Assembly (NCBI GenBank): GCA_021828925.1
Contig: JAJZCT010000008.1
Location: forward strand, 1-16,864
Reading direction: 5' to 3'
DNA from: Planctomycetota bacterium
GTDB taxonomy: Bacteria; Planctomycetota; Phycisphaerae; WQYP01
Length of the DNA: 16,864 nucleotides
Each line of letters starts with the position of its first letter. Positions within the stretch are counted from its first letter, which is position 1. Position numbers and translations under genes: made by a program. Positions 6,822 through 13,412 of the stretch are shown here, one piece after another. The notes below the pieces were generated by a model, which had not been told where the DNA came from, searched no databases, and saw only the letters and a list, made by a program, of their open reading frames with translations.

Positions 6822-6850
6822 TGTAACCTGTAACCTGTCCCCTGTAACCT
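6822..6850. repeat. Period-7 repeat array 3 (TGTAACC)
   Basis: TGTAACC, TGTAACC, TGTCCCC, TGTAACC and the start of a fifth unit. Three of the four heptamers are identical. Resembles the short tandemly repeated repetitive (STRR) heptamers known from cyanobacterial genomes. Confidence 0.75.
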
Positions 6851-7042
6851 CGGCCGTTGTGTCTTTGTGCCAACTGTGGTGAAGCTTGTCGTTCAATGCA
6901 ACCACGTGCGCCTTCCCTTATTTCCATGTGCTGCTGCGGATTATACCGCCGGTTGCGTCGGCAACAAATATGCCGAGCCGGCAGATGTGGTGCCATTTCC
7001 ACTTCATGGACATTAAGCGTTGCGGCCAGCATAATCTGTGGT

Positions 7043-8728
7043 ATGAAAAGTTCGCACACTACCACAACGGGCGGTTCCTCCAGAAAAAGAGCGTCGCGGA
7101 CTGTTTCGTCCGACCGGCGTAAGCCGGAGGTGCGGATCGGCGGCGGCAAAACTGCGCGGCATAGCACACCGCATGGTTTAAGAATTGCGGCTATTGATAT
7201 CGGCACCAACAGCTTGCACATGGTGATTGTGGAAGTCACGGAGACCATGAGCTTTAAGGTTCTAAGTTCGGAAAAGGAATTAACGCAACTGGGGAGAGAA
7301 TCTCTGGTTCGTCATGTTCTGCCGCGGCCCGCCATGACCCACACGCTGGGCGTATTGAGCCGGTATATGCGCGTCGCGCAAAGCCTGGAGTGCGATCGCG
7401 TTCTGGCGTTCGCGACCAGTGCCGTGCGGGAAAGTGTCAATGGCGGTGATTTTGTCCTGATGGCCAAAACCCAACTGGGACTGGATATAAGGGTGATCAG
7501 CAGTCAGGAGGAGGCGCGGCTGATTTACCTGGCGGTTCGGCAGGCTGTGGGCATGGAAGAAGGACCAGCTCTGATTATTGATATCGGCGGTGGGTCAGCG
7601 GAATTGATTGTTGGGACTTCAGATAAGGCGTTGCTGCTGGAAAGCCGCAAGCTTGGTGCCAGTCGGCTTACGCAGCAGTTTATTGAGCATGATCCACCGA
7701 ACAAAGCTGAACTGCAAGGCTTGCATCAGCACATTCACAGTACCCTCAAGGGCCTGATCTCCCGCATTCGGTCTTTGCATACGACGAAATTTATCGGCAC
7801 GTCGGGGACATTAGAAAATCTTGCCGCCATGTGCGTCGGGCAGCATAATCAGGCAGTGGCGCGGCATCGCGTGAACAGCGAAATGCGGTATGAAGATTTT
7901 GATATTATTTACCGTCGGCTTATACGCTCCACGCTTAAGGATCGCCTGAAAATGCCCGGACTGGATCCGGGCCGCGCCGGGCAGATCATTTCCGGGGCCG
8001 TGCTGGTCAATTATCTATTTGAACAACTGGATATTCCGGTTATTGAAATATCCGACCGCGCTATGCGGGAAGGCATGATCATTGATTACATGCAAACCCA
8101 CTGGCCCAAAGTGCGGCTATCTGTGGAAATTGCCGAGCCGCGCCGCCGCAGCGTTATCGAGCTTGGCCGCCGCTGCAATTACGACGAGCCTCATCATGTG
8201 CAGGTGGCAAAACTGGCGTTGAGTATTTTTGATCAGACCAAGCGGCTGCACCATCTGGATAATAGCGCCCGGGAATCATTGGAGTATGCGGCGATGCTGC
8301 ATGATATTGGCTGGCATATCGGCCACAGCGGGCATCATAAGCACAGCTATTACCTGATTAAAAATGGAGATTTAGAAGGCTTTTCACCGGTAGAACTGGA
8401 AATTATCGGTAATGTGGCGCGGTATCATCGCCGGAGCATGCCCAAAAAAAGCCACGGCGCATATATGTCACTGACGCCGACGGAACGGATTGTGGTAGAC
8501 AAACTGGCGGCGATTTTGCGCGTGGCGGATGGGATGGATCGCGGGCATTATAAAAATGTTCAGCTTGTACGCGTGGCGGTTCGCGGCCGTAAAGCGATCT
8601 TCACTTTGACCACACAGGCGGATTGCGAACTGGAACTCTGGGCCGCGCGGCACAAAGCAGATATGTTTGAAAAAGTATTCAAAGTTCAGGTAGAACTTTC
8701 CGCCCGGCAGAAGAAGCTGCCGGCTTGA
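7043..8728 (+). CDS. ppx: Ppx/GppA family exopolyphosphatase with C-terminal HD domain
   Basis: Hydrolyses terminal phosphate from polyphosphate and/or converts pppGpp to ppGpp in the cytosol; the family cannot be split further by sequence alone. The ASKHA-fold N-terminal part (about residues 47-350 from ATG 7043) shows phosphate-1 motif DIGTNS (52-57), ATSAVRES (124-131), the catalytic-Glu segment SSQEEARL (153-160), phosphate-2 motif DIGGGSAEL (180-188) and the adenosine-type motif GTSGTLENLA (252-261). A C-terminal HD-type domain (about 365-555) includes LHDIGWHIGHSGHHKH (419-434). Total 561 residues. The start is uncertain: the frame is open back to a TTG at 6857, ATG 7043 has no good ribosome site, and the first 45 residues (Ser/Thr/Arg-rich) are outside the domain. 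A GTG at 7130 would give a tighter N-terminus. Its own transcript is likely. Confidence 0.92.
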   Translation: MKSSHTTTTGGSSRKRASRTVSSDRRKPEVRIGGGKTARHSTPHGLRIAAIDIGTNSLHMVIVEVTETMSFKVLSSEKELTQLGRESLVRHVLPRPAMTHTLGVLSRYMRVAQSLECDRVLAFATSAVRESVNGGDFVLMAKTQLGLDIRVISSQEEARLIYLAVRQAVGMEEGPALIIDIGGGSAELIVGTSDKALLLESRKLGASRLTQQFIEHDPPNKAELQGLHQHIHSTLKGLISRIRSLHTTKFIGTSGTLENLAAMCVGQHNQAVARHRVNSEMRYEDFDIIYRRLIRSTLKDRLKMPGLDPGRAGQIISGAVLVNYLFEQLDIPVIEISDRAMREGMIIDYMQTHWPKVRLSVEIAEPRRRSVIELGRRCNYDEPHHVQVAKLALSIFDQTKRLHHLDNSARESLEYAAMLHDIGWHIGHSGHHKHSYYLIKNGDLEGFSPVELEIIGNVARYHRRSMPKKSHGAYMSLTPTERIVVDKLAAILRVADGMDRGHYKNVQLVRVAVRGRKAIFTLTTQADCELELWAARHKADMFEKVFKVQVELSARQKKLPA

Positions 8729-8748
8729 CTTGGAGACGTTTGACCGGG

Positions 8749-8762
8749 GCACCGCGCGGTGC
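8749..8762. repeat. 14-bp perfect palindrome after ppx
   Basis: GCACCGCGCGGTGC is self-complementary and starts 20 bp past the ppx stop. Its position suits a transcript-end hairpin, but no T-run follows. Confidence 0.5.
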
Positions 8763-8774
8763 GGATGAGTACGG

Positions 8775-8858
8775 AGGAGTTAGGAGTTAGAATAGTTCGG
8801 AAGCGCTGCGCTGCCGCAAGACGAGACACCTCATGCTAACTTCTAACTCCTAACTCCT
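8775..8858. repeat. 18-bp perfect inverted repeat built from heptamers
   Basis: Left arm 8775-8792 (AGGAGTTAGGAGTTAGAA) is perfectly complementary to right arm 8841-8858 (TTCTAACTCCTAACTCCT). A 48-bp loop separates them. Each arm is itself a period-7 repeat (AGGAGTT twice plus AGAA). As RNA it would give a long stem beginning 46 nt after the ppx stop codon. Confidence 0.8.
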
Positions 8859-8894
8859 GCATCCTCGTTACCTCCTTTAACCTTGTTGCGTTCC

Positions 8895-8926
8895 ACCACC
8901 GGCAGAGCCGGCGGCTTTGTGGAGTT
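8895..8926 (+). repeat. Dispersed 32-bp stem-loop element, copy 2
   Basis: Plus-strand copy of the element at 2055-2086 (minus), starting ACCACCGGCAGAGCCGGCGG; 29 of 32 positions agree. As in copy 1, it lies downstream of a gene (ppx) and reads in that gene's sense. Confidence 0.6.
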
Positions 8927-8994
8927 GCGGTGAGTTTTGTGATGATTGCCTGCGCGGCGGCGTGGGGCGGAAAATTGCGGCACTTGGCGGGTTT

Positions 8995-9024
8995 GCCAAA
9001 CGACCGGGTGCCAAATGACCGGGG
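8995..9024. repeat. Tandem 15-bp repeat, operator-like
   Basis: GCCAAACGACCGGGT followed directly by GCCAAATGACCGGGG (13 of 15 identical). It ends one base before the -35 hexamer of the promoter candidate at 9026. An inverted 11-bp match to part of it (CGGGTGCCAAA at 9005-9015) occurs at 9099-9109 inside the hairpin loop. Confidence 0.55.
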
Positions 9025-9025
9025 G

Positions 9026-9054
9026 TAGGCATCGGCGATTTTTCCGCGTATAAT
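9026..9054 (+). promoter_or_regulatory. Sigma-70-type promoter candidate
   Basis: -35 TAGGCA (four of six to consensus), a 17-bp spacer, and a perfect -10 TATAAT at 9049-9054. Predicted initiation at about 9061 coincides with the first base of the hairpin at 9062. Confidence 0.5.
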
Positions 9055-9061
9055 AGCAAGA

Positions 9062-9136
9062 CCTGTCCGAGTAATCGCCGCTTTGCGACGGCGCGATTTT
9101 TGGCACCCGTCAAGGAGCGGCGATTACTTGGACAGG
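9062..9136 (+). ncRNA. Candidate 75-nt hairpin RNA
   Basis: Left arm 9062-9082 and right arm 9116-9136 are 21-bp inverted repeats with one difference, G9069 opposite T9129, a G-U pair in plus-strand RNA and a C-A mismatch on the minus strand. The stem begins CCTGTCCGAGTAATCGCC. Inside the 33-nt loop, GACGG (9087-9091) can pair with CCGTC (9107-9111), extending a rod-like fold. A strong -10 sits 7 nt upstream. It may be a structured RNA, or a miniature inverted-repeat element that carries or abuts a promoter. No U-tract follows the right arm, so it is not a standard terminator. Confidence 0.4.
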
Positions 9137-9167
9137 CTCGTAGGATTCTGATGGAAACGGCGGATAT

Positions 9168-9611
9168 ATGCACCGGCTAAGTAGACATTCTCCAGCGATT
9201 ACAGCCATTTCATGCCTCATGGCGATGGTATGGATGCCCGCTGCGCAAGGAATTAACGCTGGCCAGGCACCTGAGGCGGTTAAAGCGGTTACCTGGATTG
9301 GTCGATTACTGGCGATCCCGGCGGCAACATTTCATGTTTCAGCAAAACGAAGTGGGGCTGGCGCAGTCCGCACTGCCACAAGCCGAAATTCCACCCGATT
9401 CATGCCGCACGCACTAAGTTTATGGGCGGTGGCAAGCGTTCACGTGCTTTATGCGTGGCCGCATGGTTGCCCAGCCAAAACAGTCAAAACATACGCTAAA
9501 ATTTCCCGGCATCGCAATATTCTGCCTTTAGTAGCGCGTTTGGTCGCGTGGTCTCCGCAAAGCGGTTTTCTGCGCGTGCTGGCCGCCCGTCCTCCGCCTT
9601 CCATCCTCTGA
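9168..9611 (+). CDS. Doubtful ORF upstream of secA
   Basis: Open from ATG 9168 for 147 residues, with a hydrophobic N-terminus (ITAISCLMAMVWMPAAQG) that could be a signal peptide, and GGCGGA a few bases upstream. It resembles no family I recognise. Competing frames over the same DNA look at least as protein-like (for example ELTLARHLRRLKRLPGLVDY around 9250-9310). Its place before secA recalls the secM position of enterobacteria, but no SecM arrest motif (FxxxxWIxxxxGIRAGP) is present. Treat as a low-confidence call. Confidence 0.2.
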   Translation: MHRLSRHSPAITAISCLMAMVWMPAAQGINAGQAPEAVKAVTWIGRLLAIPAATFHVSAKRSGAGAVRTATSRNSTRFMPHALSLWAVASVHVLYAWPHGCPAKTVKTYAKISRHRNILPLVARLVAWSPQSGFLRVLAARPPPSIL

Positions 9612-9691
9612 TTCCCGGCGCATCGTACCACTTATTTTTATCGGCAAATTCGGGCAGATAGTGTCTCTATCAGCATTATAAAGAGGGTCTT

Positions 9692-12600
9692 ATGGTTACA
9701 GAGTTTCTCAATAAATCCATGACAAAAATCTTCGGATCCCGCAACGGCCGGCTCATTAAATCCTACCGCCAGCGGGTCACAGCCATTAACGCATTTGAAT
9801 CGGCTATACGTGTGCTCACCGATGCACAAATGCGGGCCAAGGCGGAGGAATTACGCAAGCGCATGGCGGACGGCGAATCCGATATGGCGCTGTTGCCGGA
9901 AGCGTTTGCCCTGATGCGGGAATCCATGGATCGCAATATCGGTTTGCGCAATGCCTTTAACTTGGCATATTCCTTTGATGCCGGCAAGCTTTCCCCTGAA
10001 GCGCAAAGTCAGTATCAGGAAATCAAGGCCAAATGCGTCGGGGAGCATGATTGGCGTTTTGTGGAAATTCCTCCGGAACTCTACCAGGCCATCCGCGATT
10101 GCGTACCGGATGCCCGCCCCCCCTACCGCGCGCGGCCCTTTGATGTGCAGTTAATCGGTGGGATGGTTTTGTATGATGGAAAAATTGCGGAAATGGCCAC
10201 CGGCGAAGGTAAAACTTTCGTCGCACCGCTGTCCTGTTTCCTCATGGGACTGTCCGGCAAGCATTGCCATGTTGTAACGGTGAACGATTATCTGGTGCGC
10301 CGTGATGCGGCGTGGGTGGCGCCGGCTTTTTACGCCCTGGGCATGTCGGTGGGTTTTGTGCAATCGCACATGGATAATGAACCGCGGCAAAAAGCGTATC
10401 AATGTACAGTGACTTACGGCACCAACAGTGAATTCGGCTTTGATTATCTGCGCGATAACATGAAACAATCTCTGGCGGAACAGGTGCAGGGGCCGCTGGA
10501 TTTTGCCATTGTTGATGAAGTGGACAGTGTGCTGATTGATGAAGCCCGCACGCCGTTGATTATCAGCGGCCCGGCGCATGATGATTCCCCGCGTTATCGG
10601 CAGGCCGATGAAGTGACGCGGAAACTCATGACCGCCCAAAAGCCGTGGGATACCGCCAATGCACGCGTCGAGTCGCTTAAGCGGAAAATCAAAGGTTCTG
10701 AAGGTGATCTGAAACTGGCGCGCGGAGACGCCGGGAAAATCTCCGCCCTTCAAGCCTCCATCACCGAAGCACAGAAAGAGCTGGAAATTGCCGAAGCCGA
10801 GCTGGCCAAACAAGTGCAACTCTATGAAGTGGAATTGGACCGCAAAACCGCCCATTTGACCCATGAGGGTATTCGCAAGGCGCAGGAATTTGCAGGAGTC
10901 GGATCGTTTTACGTCGGCGGCAACATGGATTGGCCGCACCTGCTGGAGCAGGCCTTGCGTGCGCATGTTGTGTACGAAATTGACAAAGACTATGTGGTGC
11001 AAAAAGGTGAAGTGATTATCGTCGATGAATCCACCGGCCGCTTGATGGTGGGCCGGCAATGGAGCGACGGCCTGCATCAGGCGGTGGAAGCCAAGGAGCG
11101 TGTTACGGTAAAGCCCGAAACGCAAACCATGGCCACCATCACCCTGCAAAACTTCTTCAAACTGTACAAACGTATCGCCGGCATGACCGGCACCGCCATG
11201 ACCGAATCCGAAGAATTCGGAAAAATATACACGCTGGAAGTGGTGACGATTCCCACGAACCGTCCGCTGACGCGGCAGGATTTTGAAGATCTCATTTTCA
11301 TGAATGAAAACGCCAAATGGGCCGCGATTGTCGAGCAGATCAAGGAAGCAACCGAACGCGGGCAACCCGTGCTTGTAGGCACAACCAGCGTGGAAAAATC
11401 AGAGCGGCTGTCACATATTCTCACACAGCAGCATGGAATCGAGCATGAAGTTCTCAATGCGAAGAATCATGAACGGGAAGCGGAAATTATTGCCAAAGCC
11501 GGCACCCAGCAGGTCAGCAAGCTCAATCAGACCGTCGGGCGTGTGACCATCGCCACAAATATGGCGGGCCGCGGTACGGATATTTCTCTGGGTTCGGGCG
11601 TGCTGGAAGCGGGCGGATTATTTGTGCTGGGCACCGAACGCCATGAATCGCGGCGGATCGATAACCAGTTACGCGGGCGCTCGGGACGCCAGGGTGATCC
11701 GGGCATGTCACGGTTTTTCCTAAGCCTTGAAGATGAACTCATGCGGCTCTTTGCCGGTGATTTTATGCTCAAGGCCCTGCAGAGTCTGGGCATGAAAGAA
11801 GATGAAGCCATTGAACACGGCATGGTCTCCAAGGCCGTGGCCCGAGCGCAGAAGAAAGTTGAAGAGCGCAACTTCGGCATACGGAAAAACCTGCTGGAAT
11901 ATGATGAAGTTCGCAATTATCAACGCAATTTCTTTTACACGTCCCGTCAGGCCATTCTGGAGGGGCGCAACCTGCAGGAAATTATTTTCGACACCATCGG
12001 CGATTCGGTGCGCGATGCGGTAGGGCATTATCTGGATAAAGATTATGTGGCGACATGCGTGGCCGAGTGGGTACGTTTGACGTTTAATACGGTCATTGAT
12101 CCGCAGGAGTTGCGGGATACGGAATTGGCCGTGCTGGAAATGACCATTAAAGATAAGTCCCGTGAAGACGCCCGCAGCAACATCCATAGCGCCATATCGG
12201 AATTTATGGATCCCGACGCGCAGAGCGAAGATTATGATTATGCCGGCATGTCCTCCTGGGCTATGAGTCAGTTCAAAGTCCAGATAAGCCAGACGCAATT
12301 AAAGAACATGCAGCGTGATGAAATTATCGACACGCTGGTGGAAAAGGCGCTTGATCTTATTGATCATAAGGATGTCGGCCCACTGGCCAAATACCTGGTG
12401 AAGGGGTATCCGCAGCAGCAATTAGCGCAGTGGGCCAATGATAAATTTGAATTCAATATTTCCGTTGAAGATCTCACGGGAAAAACGCAGGATCAGGCGG
12501 TTGAATTAATTCTTACCAACGCCCGGCAGGCCTATCAGCAGCGGGAAATCAGTTATCCGGTGGATTATGCTCTGGAAGCAACAATTGGTGCCGGCGGTGT

Positions 12601-13396
12601 TGAAAATGTTTACGCCTCGGAGCAGTTGGCGGTATGGGTCAAGGCCAAATTCGGCACACCTGTTTCCGGCGATGAAATCCGGTCGCTTGCGGTGGATAAA
12701 TTGCGGCAACGGCTCATTGATGTTTCGCGCCAGGCCAATGAATCGATCGACCAGCAGATAAATGAGGCGGTGGCCAAACTCCAAGAATCGCGCATGCTGG
12801 CGGCCTGGGTGTCAGACCGGTTTGTCACGCAGGCCTCGGCCGATGAATTTGACGGTGAACCACCGGAGGAACGCCGCGAGCGCATCGCCGAGTTAGCCCA
12901 TGCGTTTCTACGGCGCGAACTTACGGAGTTGGAACGCACCGTGCTTTTGCAGATTTATGATGTCACGTGGAAGGATCACCTTTACGCCATGGATCAATTG
13001 CGTGACACCATCGGCTTACGCGGTATTGCGCAACGGGACCCGGTGATTGAATATAAGCGAGAAGGCTCGCGGTTATTTGAAGAATTCCTGAAAAATCTGC
13101 GCGAAAAAGTCACCGATGTCATTTTCCGTATGCGAATCGCCAGCGCGGGCGATATGCGCAACGTGTATGAAGGACAGGAAGAACTCTTTGACGCCAATGA
13201 ATCTTATGGTGTCGGTGAAAGCGCCGCCGCCCGCGAACTGCAAGCGGCTCCGACGGAAGCACCGGCTGCCGAGGCCGATGATCAGGAACCGCCGCTGGAT
13301 CCGATTGTCAACGCCGGACCGAAAGTCGGCCGCAATGATCCATGCCCCTGCGGCAGTGGAAAGAAATATAAACACTGTTGCGGACGCACCGCCTGA
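9692..13396 (+). CDS. secA: Protein translocase subunit SecA (extended form)
   Basis: ATPase motor that pushes preproteins through SecYEG at the inner membrane. Start ATG 9692 has GAGGG about 6 nt upstream, and the N-terminus TKIFGSRNGRLIK matches the family. Walker A is MATGEGKT (168-175), Walker B/DEVD at 275-278 followed by SVLIDEARTPLIISG, the preprotein-binding region is about 290-430, GMTGTAMTE lies at 497-505, NMAGRGTDI at 623-631, QLRGRSGRQGDPG at 659-671, and the zinc-binding SEC-C tail CPCGSGKKYKHCC at 1218-1230. The 1234 residues compare with about 840-900 in model bacteria. The excess is a coiled-coil insert at about 322-382 and a long repeat-rich section at about 785-1075 in the helical scaffold region. 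It lies 16 bp before der and is probably co-transcribed with it. Confidence 0.98.
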   Translation: MVTEFLNKSMTKIFGSRNGRLIKSYRQRVTAINAFESAIRVLTDAQMRAKAEELRKRMADGESDMALLPEAFALMRESMDRNIGLRNAFNLAYSFDAGKLSPEAQSQYQEIKAKCVGEHDWRFVEIPPELYQAIRDCVPDARPPYRARPFDVQLIGGMVLYDGKIAEMATGEGKTFVAPLSCFLMGLSGKHCHVVTVNDYLVRRDAAWVAPAFYALGMSVGFVQSHMDNEPRQKAYQCTVTYGTNSEFGFDYLRDNMKQSLAEQVQGPLDFAIVDEVDSVLIDEARTPLIISGPAHDDSPRYRQADEVTRKLMTAQKPWDTANARVESLKRKIKGSEGDLKLARGDAGKISALQASITEAQKELEIAEAELAKQVQLYEVELDRKTAHLTHEGIRKAQEFAGVGSFYVGGNMDWPHLLEQALRAHVVYEIDKDYVVQKGEVIIVDESTGRLMVGRQWSDGLHQAVEAKERVTVKPETQTMATITLQNFFKLYKRIAGMTGTAMTESEEFGKIYTLEVVTIPTNRPLTRQDFEDLIFMNENAKWAAIVEQIKEATERGQPVLVGTTSVEKSERLSHILTQQHGIEHEVLNAKNHEREAEIIAKAGTQQVSKLNQTVGRVTIATNMAGRGTDISLGSGVLEAGGLFVLGTERHESRRIDNQLRGRSGRQGDPGMSRFFLSLEDELMRLFAGDFMLKALQSLGMKEDEAIEHGMVSKAVARAQKKVEERNFGIRKNLLEYDEVRNYQRNFFYTSRQAILEGRNLQEIIFDTIGDSVRDAVGHYLDKDYVATCVAEWVRLTFNTVIDPQELRDTELAVLEMTIKDKSREDARSNIHSAISEFMDPDAQSEDYDYAGMSSWAMSQFKVQISQTQLKNMQRDEIIDTLVEKALDLIDHKDVGPLAKYLVKGYPQQQLAQWANDKFEFNISVEDLTGKTQDQAVELILTNARQAYQQREISYPVDYALEATIGAGGVENVYASEQLAVWVKAKFGTPVSGDEIRSLAVDKLRQRLIDVSRQANESIDQQINEAVAKLQESRMLAAWVSDRFVTQASADEFDGEPPEERRERIAELAHAFLRRELTELERTVLLQIYDVTWKDHLYAMDQLRDTIGLRGIAQRDPVIEYKREGSRLFEEFLKNLREKVTDVIFRMRIASAGDMRNVYEGQEELFDANESYGVGESAAARELQAAPTEAPAAEADDQEPPLDPIVNAGPKVGRNDPCPCGSGKKYKHCCGRTA

Positions 13397-13412
13397 AACC
13401 GAAGGAACTCGT

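Larger units (their letters stand above)
6596..7042. other. Divergent intergenic region between lipoprotein and ppx
   Basis: No gene is convincing; the short open frames here encode no recognisable family and conflict across strands. The centre (6700-6850) is unusually repetitive, with three arrays of period 7 described separately. Promoters for both flanking genes must lie here, but no clear -35/-10 pair was identified. Confidence 0.6.
8729..9691. other. Long gene-poor region between ppx and secA, rich in structured DNA
   Basis: No gene can be called with confidence across about 960 bp. It contains a GC palindrome (8749-8762), an 18-bp inverted repeat (8775-8858), the second dispersed stem-loop (8895-8926), a 15-bp tandem repeat (8995-9024), a promoter-like sequence (9026-9054) and a 75-nt hairpin (9062-9136). 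From 9137 to 9650 all three forward frames are open over partial lengths: frame A from ATG 9168 to 9611, frame B reading ELTLARHLRRLKRLPGLVDY, and frame C reading SKTKWGWRSPHCHKPKFHP. This is more like a decayed gene than an intact one. Confidence 0.6.

Noticed and set aside
6700..6850. CRISPR-like or telomere-like array
   Set aside because: Repeats are directly abutting heptamers without spacers, and no cas genes are present.
9005..9109. Transposon ends with target-site duplication around the 9062 hairpin
   Set aside because: The bases flanking 9062 and 9136 (AGCAAGA and CTCGTAG) do not form a duplication, and no transposase is nearby.
9677..9682. TATAAA as a secA -10 box
   Set aside because: It lies only 9 bp before the ATG, and no matching -35 was found; would imply an almost leaderless mRNA despite a ribosome site.
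10151..11365. 404-residue open frame antisense to secA
   Set aside because: It lies wholly inside secA, whose motifs are unambiguous on the other strand; the peptide is rich in His/Phe/Arg with no family resemblance. Codon-bias shadow.
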